Below are positions 9,521 through 16,080 of a DNA stretch of 19,440 bases, one piece after another (the first letter of the stretch is position 1; each line of letters starts with the position of its first letter). The notes under the pieces are model-generated. The model saw nothing but the letters and a program-made list of their open reading frames with translations. It ran no database searches and was not told the origin of the DNA. A program made the translations under genes and the position numbers. The stretch spans positions 1-19,440 of the forward strand of contig JAFYCU010000224.1 of the NCBI GenBank assembly GCA_017545095.1. Direction: 5' to 3'. This stretch comes from Muribaculaceae bacterium. Lineage in GTDB: Bacteria > Bacteroidota > Bacteroidia > Bacteroidales > Muribaculaceae.

Positions 9521-9592
9521 GCAAAGGTATTGCTTTTTTCTGAATCCACAAGCATTTTCAGCGTTTTTTTCATTTTTCGCCAAATCTTTGGC
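9521..9592. repeat. Direct repeat copy B (~72 bp) carrying a promoter
   Basis: Nearly identical partner of 7560-7632. It lies just downstream (minus strand) of the glycosidase-like gene stop and just upstream of the LRR gene. Its distal end has the GCCAAA/TTTGGC palindrome. Confidence 0.93.
9522..9552 (-). promoter_or_regulatory. Promoter of the LRR gene (CTTG-N19-TACCTTTG), inside repeat copy B
   Basis: It has the same -33/-7 arrangement as the tRNA-Thr promoter. The predicted start near 9515 would give a leader of about 60 bases to the ATG at 9452. Confidence 0.7.
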
Positions 9593-9604
9593 CATCTTTG
9601 CCCA

Positions 9605-11728
9605 TCACTTCTTGATGATGCGCAGGGTGACGGGGATGCTGACTGGTGCAAATGTTGCTGGTCGTTTGAGCAACAGGTGGTTGGATCCACGCAGCAGATT
9701 CACGGTAACAGACGGCGATGTGGTGAGCGTATCCACCGGCGGCAAGAGCAGCGTGCCCTGGTAATGAGTGTTGGCATACACCATCAGGGCGTCGCATCGC
9801 GGTGCGGTAGAACGGTAGTCGATTTGCAACAGGTGCGAACCGCTGCGCGACACGTTCACGGCCACGGCCAGCGTGTCGGCCGGCGGAGGTGTGAGCGAGA
9901 TGGTATAGCTGTCGCTGCCGGTAATGAGCATGGGGCGCGACATGAATCCGTAGCCTCGGCGGCCAGCCATAATCACTGCCAGCTGCGTGGCTCCGCTCGA
10001 CGACTCCGGTAACGCAAAAGCCATGTCGCTCACGGTGCTCGACATCTGGGTGTCGATCATGTAACGATAGGTGGCCCCAGCCACATAGTTCACGATGCAT
10101 CCGCTGTCGGCCGTCCACACCACATCGGGCGTGGCGGGCAGGGCGCCATAGATGGTAGCGATGGTCACGCGGTTGTCGCTGTGTCCGGCCTGCAACACGG
10201 CCTGCACGCGGTGGTGCCCCGTGAGTGTGGCCGGAATAAAGTTGCCCTCCACGGGCTCGCCGTCGATGGTGAGCGAGGCAATGTTGCTGCCCGTTCCGGT
10301 GATGGTAATGTCGAGCACGGCGTTGCGGTAGTGCAGCCCCTCCACAGCGATGCCGCGAGGCAGGGCGGCAGGCAGCATAGGGTGCAGCTCAATGCCATCG
10401 GGCACATAGTGCAGCCCGGCCAGCACACGTAGGGCGACGGCCACACTGCTGGCGGCAGTCACCAAATCGCTATTGCGATGGCCTTGCAAAGCGATGTGGC
10501 GCGACTGGTAGAGGGCCTGCGCCCTGATGAGTGCGGCCATGGTGCGCCGGGCCAACTCGTGGTTGTCCTGCCGGGCAGCGGCAATGGTCCACAGTGCCTG
10601 CACAGCGGGCCAGGCCATGTGCGAGAAATAGGGTTCCATGGCCGTGTTGTCGGGTCCAATGAGCGTCACCCCCTTGTGTCCGATGGGTGTTTTCGCCAGC
10701 AGCGTGGCTGCGCGGTCGTCATCGGCCACACCGCCCAACACGGCAAGGGCTTGGGCCAGGTTGTCGGCTACGGGTGCCCTCAGGGAGATGAGGGGGCCAT
10801 ACAGATAGGCTGCATAGCCTCCTGCCCGCTCGCTCCACAGGTGCTGATTGATGGCATCCTTGAGCCGCTGCATATCGGTGCCGTGGCGATGTGCCTGCTC
10901 CAATTCTTCGTCGGCCTCGTCGAGGATGGCGCTGGCACGGTAGGCCAGCACACTGCTGAGCAAGGGCATCGACTGCGCAACATCGGCGGGCTGCATCCAC
11001 GAGGGGTAGAAGTCGCTGCCGCGCAAGGCCGTAGCCCCGTGCAGCAAACCTAGAGCATTGTCGGCCAGCAGAAGCATGTCGTCGTTCAGGGTGGCTTGAA
11101 TCACATCGTGTGCCTCGGCGAGCCATTGCCTGTTGCCCGTGGCGAGATAGACGTTCCATGCCGCCTCGGCCCAAGCCAGGTGGGTGGCCTCGAGGGGCCA
11201 CTGCCCGAGCGGCACAACGCGACCGCGAGCCACCATCGTGCGCAACGTGTGCATCGTGCGCATCGGGTCGAGCCAAGCCAGCGAGAGCGACATGGCGCAA
11301 TACAATGCCAGCGTGTCGCCATGCGCGTCGAAAGTAGCTTGCCTACTGCCTTGCGCCACATGGTCGAGACTCATGTTCCACACCGCATCGAGCAATCTTC
11401 CACCGGTGGTGCAGCGCAGCGACTCGTTCCCATCACCCGTGGCATACCATGGGCGACCACCCACAAAGGCCGTGGGCGTGCTGCCCTCAAAACCCTTCAG
11501 GCGGCCATAGGCCAAAGCAATCGAGTCGAGCCGCTCGCGGGTGAGCGTGGACTCGATATAGTGTGGTGTTGACGCGGTGACCACCACCCCACCCTCGGTG
11601 AGCGTGTCGCCGGTGAGCGTGTACAACGGGTTGTGGGCTATTACACGGTCGCCACCATAATTGCCTGTGCACGCTGCCAATAGCAACGTGCACAGCAGTG
11701 CGGCGGCTGTGTGCTGCAACAAGCGCAT
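9605..11728 (-). CDS. Six-hairpin glycosidase-like lipoprotein (probable glycoside hydrolase)
   Basis: The protein has 707 residues, starting MRLLQHTAAALLCTLLLAAC, a lipoprotein signal with lipobox LAAC (Cys20). Residues about 60-440 are rich in paired helices with Trp/Tyr motifs (PLGQWPLEATHLAWAEAAW, GSDFYPSWMQPADV, FSHMAWPAVQALWT, HRNSDLVTAASSVAV), the pattern of an (alpha/alpha)6 barrel as in MGH1-like and GH63/GH37-type enzymes. A C-terminal beta-rich part follows (about 450-707). I cannot assign a substrate or name the catalytic acids with certainty. Its ATG overlaps the EEP-family gene's stop by one base (TGATG), so the two are translationally coupled. It is probably surface-exposed or periplasmic and acts on carbohydrate. 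Confidence 0.72.
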   Translation of the reverse strand: MRLLQHTAAALLCTLLLAACTGNYGGDRVIAHNPLYTLTGDTLTEGGVVVTASTPHYIESTLTRERLDSIALAYGRLKGFEGSTPTAFVGGRPWYATGDGNESLRCTTGGRLLDAVWNMSLDHVAQGSRQATFDAHGDTLALYCAMSLSLAWLDPMRTMHTLRTMVARGRVVPLGQWPLEATHLAWAEAAWNVYLATGNRQWLAEAHDVIQATLNDDMLLLADNALGLLHGATALRGSDFYPSWMQPADVAQSMPLLSSVLAYRASAILDEADEELEQAHRHGTDMQRLKDAINQHLWSERAGGYAAYLYGPLISLRAPVADNLAQALAVLGGVADDDRAATLLAKTPIGHKGVTLIGPDNTAMEPYFSHMAWPAVQALWTIAAARQDNHELARRTMAALIRAQALYQSRHIALQGHRNSDLVTAASSVAVALRVLAGLHYVPDGIELHPMLPAALPRGIAVEGLHYRNAVLDITITGTGSNIASLTIDGEPVEGNFIPATLTGHHRVQAVLQAGHSDNRVTIATIYGALPATPDVVWTADSGCIVNYVAGATYRYMIDTQMSSTVSDMAFALPESSSGATQLAVIMAGRRGYGFMSRPMLITGSDSYTISLTPPPADTLAVAVNVSRSGSHLLQIDYRSTAPRCDALMVYANTHYQGTLLLPPVDTLTTSPSVTVNLLRGSNHLLLKRPATFAPVSIPVTLRIIKK

Positions 11729-12648
11729 CAGCGGCCGATGTGGAGTTTGACAATCACGGGATAATGGTCGCTGGGCGTGTGGCGGCGATGCGTGGCCACA
11801 CGCAGCTGAGCCGGACCGGCTTCGGTGGCCGTGAGCGTGTCGCTGGCCTGGGTGGGTGTCCAGTAGCCATCGGTGAGCACACCATAGTTATCCACCTTGA
11901 ACCGTGGCGATACAAAGATGTGGTCGATGCGGCTCTCGGTCTTGGCATCGGGGTCAAAGCCCATAAATGTGCCGTTCTCGGCCATGCGCAGACGTGCCTG
12001 AGTATAGCTGTCGTTGAGCAGTCCACTGTCGGCAAAGATGCGATACACCTCGTCGTTCTGGTCCACGTTGAAGTCACCGGTGAGCACCACGGGGGCTCCA
12101 TGCGCAATGGAGCGTATGCGCTGCACCACCAGTTTGGCAGCCTCGCGCCGTGCCACCACGCCCACGTGATCCATGTGCAGGTTGAAGAGATAGAACACAA
12201 ATGCCCCGCGCCGGAACTTCGCCCACGAGCACACGCGCCGGCACACGGCATCCCAGCCCATGCTCACCTGGTCGGGTGTTTCGCTGAGCCAGAAGGTGCC
12301 CTCGCGCAACAGGTGCAGATGGTTCTTTTTGTAGAAGATGCACGCATATTCCCCCTGCTGCTTGCCGTCGTCGCGAGCACGCCCGGTAACCCCATAGCCG
12401 TCGAGGGCGGCGAGCATGTCGACCAGCTGCGGATGAGTGACCTCCTGCGCGCCAAAGGCATCGGGCTGGATGAAGTTCATCAGGTCGCACATCACGCGGC
12501 AGCGCGTGTCCCACACCTCTCCCTTGGCTTGGTCGCCATCGTTGAGCAGCCGCACATTGTAGCTGCCAATGGTGAGCGGCTGCGACAAGGCTGCACACAT
12601 CACCAGCAGCTGTAAAGCGGCAAACAGGGCAAAGCGTTTCATAGGCAT
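11728..12648 (-). CDS. Secreted endonuclease/exonuclease/phosphatase (EEP) family protein
   Basis: The protein has 306 residues. The catalytic set of the EEP superfamily is complete: Asn31 (SYNVR), Glu69 (GAQEV), His158 (NLHMDH), Asp192 and Asn194 (LTGDFNVD), Asp242-His243 (SRIDHIF) and Asp294-His295 (SDHYPV). Members hydrolyse phosphodiester or phosphomonoester bonds in nucleic acids, inositol phosphates or lipids; the substrate here is unknown. A signal peptide (MKRFALFAALQLLVMCAALSQ) predicts export, which argues against an intracellular DNA-repair role. The start may be the second Met at 12642 (MKRF), the usual form of signal peptides in this window. It overlaps the glycosidase-like gene by one base. 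A 94-base gap separates it from the calycin-like gene upstream. Confidence 0.87.
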   Translation of the reverse strand: MPMKRFALFAALQLLVMCAALSQPLTIGSYNVRLLNDGDQAKGEVWDTRCRVMCDLMNFIQPDAFGAQEVTHPQLVDMLAALDGYGVTGRARDDGKQQGEYACIFYKKNHLHLLREGTFWLSETPDQVSMGWDAVCRRVCSWAKFRRGAFVFYLFNLHMDHVGVVARREAAKLVVQRIRSIAHGAPVVLTGDFNVDQNDEVYRIFADSGLLNDSYTQARLRMAENGTFMGFDPDAKTESRIDHIFVSPRFKVDNYGVLTDGYWTPTQASDTLTATEAGPAQLRVATHRRHTPSDHYPVIVKLHIGR

Positions 12649-12691
12649 TGCGCGTTGAGCACGATAAAGCCAATAAACGAGTAGATTTTTG

Positions 12692-12724
12692 GATGTCGAT
12701 CAGCCACCTACCCACCGACATCCT
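12692..12724 (-). other. Hairpin in the calycin-EEP intergenic gap
   Basis: GGATGTCG and CGACATCC form an 8-bp stem with a 17-base loop. On the minus strand it is followed by AAAAA, not T, so it is not a classic terminator. It could be an mRNA processing or stability element within the operon; this is inference. Confidence 0.4.
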
Positions 12725-12742
12725 AAAAGCCAAAACCGCCAA

Positions 12743-13453
12743 TTAATCTTTGCCGAGCATGATGTTGATCACAGCGTTGAGGTCCGAAATCGAGACCGAT
12801 GTGCCGCCCACCACGTGTGCACGCTCGCCATAGTTGGTGTCGGAGTCTTTCTTGAGGATGATGTTCACAATGATGTTCATGTCTTCCACATCCACAACAC
12901 CGCTGCCATTCACATCACCACGGATGTACTCTTCCACAACCTTACCGTTGAAGTCGATGTCCATGGGAGTGTTGCAATAGGTCATCACATAGCCGGGATA
13001 CGGCTCAGCCTCAACAAGGATGTAGGTGTCGATGTGTGCAGTCATATTCGACGCGCTGAACTTGCCGTTGAAGTTGACGGGGAACTGCTTGTCGGTGACA
13101 TAGCCCAGATAGCTACGATACTGCTCGGGGATAAAGCTCTCGTATCCCTCGATATCCTTCACGGTCATGTACTGCGTGCCTCGCACGGTGGTGTAGCCGT
13201 CGGTGCCGACAGTGCCGGTAAGGTTGTCATACTCCAACTCGGGCAGCGGGTAGGACACGCCGTTGTAGACGATGATGAAGTCGTGCATGGTAGCCTTGTA
13301 GGTACCATTGGCATTCTGGGTGATGGTCACGAGCGCGTCGTCCTTGACGGCCTGGCCAGTAGTTCCAGTCACGGTCATGCGACCCTTGTAGTCGGTGGCA
13401 CTCGAAGCAAGCACGCACAGCACAGTGGCAAGCAATAGCGAAAGTTTTTTCAT
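12743..13453 (-). CDS. Secreted calycin-like protein with C-terminal dockerin-like module
   Basis: The protein has 236 residues with the type I signal peptide MKKLSLLLATVLCVLASSA. The middle (about 20-165) resembles the Bacteroides calycin-like beta-barrel family: YKGRMTVTGTTG, ALVTITQNANGTYKATMHDF, then a VNFNGKFSASNMTAHID strand pair; the match is by pattern, with moderate certainty. The last 59 residues (about 178-236) are dockerin-like. Repeat one, GDVNGSGVVDVEDMNIIVN, keeps the calcium-binding Asp/Asn/Asp positions. Repeat two, VVGGTSVSISDLNAVINIML, has lost the first ligands. It has its own promoter upstream and leads the cluster with the EEP and glycosidase-like genes. Confidence 0.8.
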   Translation of the reverse strand: MKKLSLLLATVLCVLASSATDYKGRMTVTGTTGQAVKDDALVTITQNANGTYKATMHDFIIVYNGVSYPLPELEYDNLTGTVGTDGYTTVRGTQYMTVKDIEGYESFIPEQYRSYLGYVTDKQFPVNFNGKFSASNMTAHIDTYILVEAEPYPGYVMTYCNTPMDIDFNGKVVEEYIRGDVNGSGVVDVEDMNIIVNIILKKDSDTNYGERAHVVGGTSVSISDLNAVINIMLGKD

Positions 13454-13494
13454 TTTTGTTTCGTTTATAGGTTAGTGTTTGATATTTCAAAGCG

Positions 13495-13502
13495 CAAATT
13501 TA
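13495..13502 (-). promoter_or_regulatory. Bacteroidetes-type -7 element (TAAATTTG) for the calycin-like gene
   Basis: On the minus strand TAAATTTG lies about 41 bases before the ATG at 13453, with a TTG 20 bases further upstream as a plausible -33 element. Confidence 0.68.
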
Positions 13503-13793
13503 CGACAGTTTTTTTGAAACCACAACATTTAGCCCATAATAATCAAGATTTTTGAGAAATTCAGCGTGTTAATCCACTTCAAGCCCATGGTGCCAAGCCA
13601 TCATGTAACACTTCACCATGACAAAAATCCTCATTTGTTTTGCGTTCAGCACGCATTAGGTGAACTGGTTTGCCACTCTGTAATTCAAAAAAAATTTGGA
13701 TTACGCTCAACTTGCGCAAATTTTGCATTACCTTTCCTCTAAAGAAAATGCAATTTCTTTATCTCGACTGGCTTATAATTCCCGAATTTTATC

Positions 13794-13801
13794 TACATTT
13801 G
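13794..13801 (+). promoter_or_regulatory. Bacteroidetes-type -7 element (TACATTTG) for the DKNYY lipoprotein gene
   Basis: It matches TAnnTTTG and lies 28 bases before the ATG at 13830. The -33 element is not distinct. Confidence 0.68.
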
Positions 13802-13829
13802 CAGTTGTGAAACCTTAAAACGCAAAGCG

Positions 13830-14570
13830 ATGAAGAAAAGAAACCGAACCCTTTGGCTGCTGTCGTTGGGACTGCTGATGCTTGCATCGTGCGGCGATGG
13901 CGGCAAATATGTGCGCAAAGATAACCGCATCTACTACACCTACTGGACCTTTAGCTTTGGCCAACGCTACGATACACTCTTCGAGGCCGATGCGTCCACG
14001 TTCCACAGCGTGAAGAACTGGGTGGGCGTGGACAAAGACCATGTGTTTTACCTTGAACGTCTAGTGCCTGGAGCCGACCCAGTAACCCTTGAGGTGGATC
14101 GCAAGCCGCTCATGCACGACAAAAACGACTATTACTACGAGACTGCTGCCCTGCATGTGTCCGACATGAAGTCGTTTAAAGTACTTAAGTGGTTCGAGGA
14201 CGACTTCTATGCCCACGACTCGCGTTATGCCTACTACGACAGCACACGCTTCGAGGTGGACTTGGCCACCTTCAAGACAAAAGGACATTTTGTGGCAGTG
14301 GACAAGAATCATGTGTACCGCTTTGGCGTGTTGCTGCCGCTGGCCGACCCAAAGACCTATCAAGAGAATTGGAATGGTTTCTACAGCCGTGACAAGGCAC
14401 ACATTTGGTATCTGGGCGACTTGCTCGAAGATGCCGACTACGCCACATTCACCGTCGATGGCGATAACGAGGGTCACGACAAATATGGCCGTTTCTTCCG
14501 CGACAAGCGTGTCACCGATGAAGAGGAAGAGCCTGTGGAACCCGTGGAAGTGGCAGCCGACACAATCTGA
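13830..14570 (+). CDS. DKNYY-repeat lipoprotein
   Basis: The protein has 246 residues, starting MKKRNRTLWLLSLGLLMLASC, a lipoprotein signal (lipobox LASC, Cys21). The body is built of repeated units of the DKNYY family, each with a charged-aromatic turn and an ADPxTF-like strand: VRKDNRIYYTYWTF / DASTFHSV; VGVDKDHVFYLERLVPGADP; HDKNDYYYETAAL; VAVDKNHVYRFGVLLPLADP; YSRDKAHIWYLGDLLEDADY. The C-terminus is Glu-rich. The molecular role of this family is unknown, and an envelope location is predicted. The gene is a single transcription unit with its own promoter and an inverted-repeat terminator shared with the convergent DUF4465 gene. Confidence 0.88.
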   Translation: MKKRNRTLWLLSLGLLMLASCGDGGKYVRKDNRIYYTYWTFSFGQRYDTLFEADASTFHSVKNWVGVDKDHVFYLERLVPGADPVTLEVDRKPLMHDKNDYYYETAALHVSDMKSFKVLKWFEDDFYAHDSRYAYYDSTRFEVDLATFKTKGHFVAVDKNHVYRFGVLLPLADPKTYQENWNGFYSRDKAHIWYLGDLLEDADYATFTVDGDNEGHDKYGRFFRDKRVTDEEEEPVEPVEVAADTI

Positions 14571-14601
14571 AGTCAGAAGGACAAGGACATAGAGAAAATT
14601 T

Positions 14602-14683
14602 AGGGAATCTAAGGCCTCTAAGGGTTCTATGGGCGGTTATGCGCCACTTTGAATCCTCCGAAGCCTTAGATTCCCTGTTTTTT
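14602..14683 (+). terminator. Long inverted repeat with T-run downstream of the DKNYY gene (copy 1)
   Basis: Perfect 14-bp arms (14602-14615 and 14663-14676; GGAATCTAAGGC core) enclose 47 bases and are followed by TTTTTT (14678-14683), so it can end the plus-strand transcript. The loop is longer than usual, and the loop sequence itself is conserved in the second copy at 15849-15928. It may therefore be a dispersed element serving as a terminator. Confidence 0.65.
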
Positions 14684-14840
14684 CCGCGCCAGCCTCTGCG
14701 GTGCGTCAGCGCACCACCTTGGTTGTGCTGGTGGAGCCGTCGGTGTAGCGGGTCACCACCACGTTCACGCCCTCGAAGGGCTGCTGGCTCTCCTGACCGG
14801 CCATGTTCACATAGCGCACGTCGGCCACCGTCTTGCTGCC
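14606..14840. repeat. Duplicated block, copy 1 (3' end of first DUF4465 gene plus downstream inverted repeat)
   Basis: It aligns with about 15850-16080 over roughly 230 bases: the inverted-repeat element, the stop-proximal spacer and the last ~43 codons. About one base in eight differs in the coding part by eye. Upstream of this block the two genes diverge sharply. Confidence 0.8.
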
Positions 14841-15746
14841 TTCCACATCCTCGACAGGCGTGTCGATGTAGTATTCAACACGCAGTTTGTCAATGCAGAA
14901 GTATGCAGGTGTGTTCATGCCCCAGTCGCCCGTGTCGGTCGATTCCACAGTGAAGTAGAGGCTTTTAACCCAACCAAGGCTGGAAAGATTCCAGTAGGTC
15001 CACTTGTTGAGTCGGTGCAGCTTGCCATCGTGCCAAGCCAGCTCAATCTCGGCTGTTTTCTCACGACCTCCATAGTCCTCGCCGTGGGCAATCAGCTTGA
15101 AGCTGTCGCCCTCGGTGAATGCACGAGCGGGTGGGCATTCGCCATTCTCCACGGCATAATAAACCCAAGTGCTGTTGGTCACAAAGGCATCAAGCACATA
15201 GAACCCGCTGCCATCCACCAGCTTGATTTGGTTGGTCTGCTGCGGAGCACCATCGTAAAAGCCCCAGTTGGCCACCAGGAAAGGTGCGTCGCGGTCCACC
15301 ACGCCATACCCCTCGTCATCAACCACAGGGTCAGCTCCCTGCTTGTAGCCCCACCACGCATCGGGGGCTTCCACACTCTTGATACCTCCGCCGGCGATGT
15401 TGCTCCATTGGTGTGTGAGCCATCCGCCGTCTTTGGTCAAGCTGTGATCCATGGTGTCGCTGTTGCGGGCCACGGTGAAGCCGTCCCAGTAGGTGCCGCC
15501 CCACGAGCTGCCCAGCGTGTGCGACACCAGGAACTCGCCAAACTGCATCCACTTCACGTCCTCGCTATAGGTGCCATCCCAGTAACCATAGCCTTCGCCA
15601 TACCACTCATTACCTGCGTAGGTGATTTCACTGGGAACGGTGGGGTTGCTCAAGTCGAGCGTCAACAGATGCTCAATAAGCATGCCGCCTCGCGCATTGA
15701 TGGCTGCAAAAGCCATCACACTCAAAACAATGTAAAGTTTTTTCAT
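14706..15746 (-). CDS. DUF4465-family secreted protein (first paralogue) with C-terminal sorting-like tail
   Basis: The protein has 346 residues from the ATG at 15746 (MKKLYIVLSVMAFAAINA signal peptide); the 53 codons upstream in frame are promoter sequence. DUF4465 hallmarks are present: HTLGSSWGGTYWDGFTVARNSD, GGWLTHQWSNIAGGG, and late SLGWVKSLYFTVESTDTGDWGMNTPAYFCIDKL. From general knowledge, members occur beside BtuB/BtuG in corrinoid uptake loci, and some are linked to surface B12 binding (BtuH-like); that function is inferred here. There is no lipobox. The last ~43 residues (YVNMAGQESQQPFEGVNVVV, then a TDGSTSTTKVVR end) are almost identical to the neighbouring paralogue and resemble a Bacteroidetes C-terminal sorting tail. 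It has its own strong promoter. Confidence 0.85.
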   Translation of the reverse strand: MKKLYIVLSVMAFAAINARGGMLIEHLLTLDLSNPTVPSEITYAGNEWYGEGYGYWDGTYSEDVKWMQFGEFLVSHTLGSSWGGTYWDGFTVARNSDTMDHSLTKDGGWLTHQWSNIAGGGIKSVEAPDAWWGYKQGADPVVDDEGYGVVDRDAPFLVANWGFYDGAPQQTNQIKLVDGSGFYVLDAFVTNSTWVYYAVENGECPPARAFTEGDSFKLIAHGEDYGGREKTAEIELAWHDGKLHRLNKWTYWNLSSLGWVKSLYFTVESTDTGDWGMNTPAYFCIDKLRVEYYIDTPVEDVEGSKTVADVRYVNMAGQESQQPFEGVNVVVTRYTDGSTSTTKVVR

Positions 15747-15780
15747 ATGCCATTGATTTATGATGGTTAATAAAACACCG

Positions 15781-15812
15781 CAAATATACTCAATAATTTG
15801 CAAGAACACAAA
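15781..15812 (-). promoter_or_regulatory. Consensus Bacteroidetes promoter of the first DUF4465 gene (TTTG-N20-TATATTTG)
   Basis: On the minus strand the -33 TTTG (15812-15809), a 20-base spacer and the -7 TATATTTG (15788-15781) give the best consensus match in the window. It lies 34 bases before the ATG at 15746, so this paralogue can be transcribed separately from the btuG-side operon. Confidence 0.82.
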
Positions 15813-15848
15813 ATTTTTCAAGAAATTTAGGCAAAAGGTATAATCAAA

Positions 15849-15928
15849 GAATCTAAGGCTCCTAAGGGTTCTGTGGGGTCGCCATGCGCCACTTTGAATC
15901 CTCAAGAGCCTTAGATTCCTGCTTTTTT
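15849..15928. repeat. Long inverted repeat with T-run downstream of the second DUF4465 gene (copy 2)
   Basis: Perfect 13-bp arms (15849-15861 and 15906-15918) enclose 44 bases, with TTTTTT at 15923-15928 on the plus strand. The arms and much of the loop (CTAAGGGTTCT, ATGCGCCACTTTGAATCCT) match copy 1 at 14602-14683. On the minus strand, the direction of the flanking genes, only a weak T-run follows, so termination there is uncertain. Confidence 0.7.
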
Positions 15929-16080
15929 CCGCGTCAGCTTCTGCCGTGCGTCAGCGCACCACCTTAGTGGTGCTGGTGGTGCCATCGGCATAGCGGGTCA
16001 CCACCACGTTCACACCCTCGAAGGGCTGCTGGCTCTCCTGACCAGCCATGTTCACATAGTGCACATCGGCCACTGTCTTA
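15850..16080. repeat. Duplicated block, copy 2 (3' end of second DUF4465 gene plus downstream inverted repeat)
   Basis: Partner of 14606-14840 in the same orientation, about 1.24 kb away. Recombination between the copies would remove the first DUF4465 gene and its promoter cleanly. Confidence 0.8.

Larger units (their letters stand above)
13454..13829. other. Divergent AT-rich intergenic region
   Basis: It separates the calycin-like gene (minus) from the DKNYY gene (plus) and holds a promoter for each. In between are A/T-runs and an imperfect inverted repeat (GTAATTC...GGATTAC, about 13680-13704). No gene was recognised. Confidence 0.55.

Noticed and set aside
11698..12615. 305-codon plus-strand frame over the EEP gene
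   Set aside because: The minus strand encodes a complete EEP-family active site; this frame is His/Val/Ala-rich shadow.
15747..15905. 53-codon N-terminal extension of the first DUF4465 protein
   Set aside because: It contains the consensus promoter and inverted repeat. The ATG at 15746 gives a proper signal peptide.
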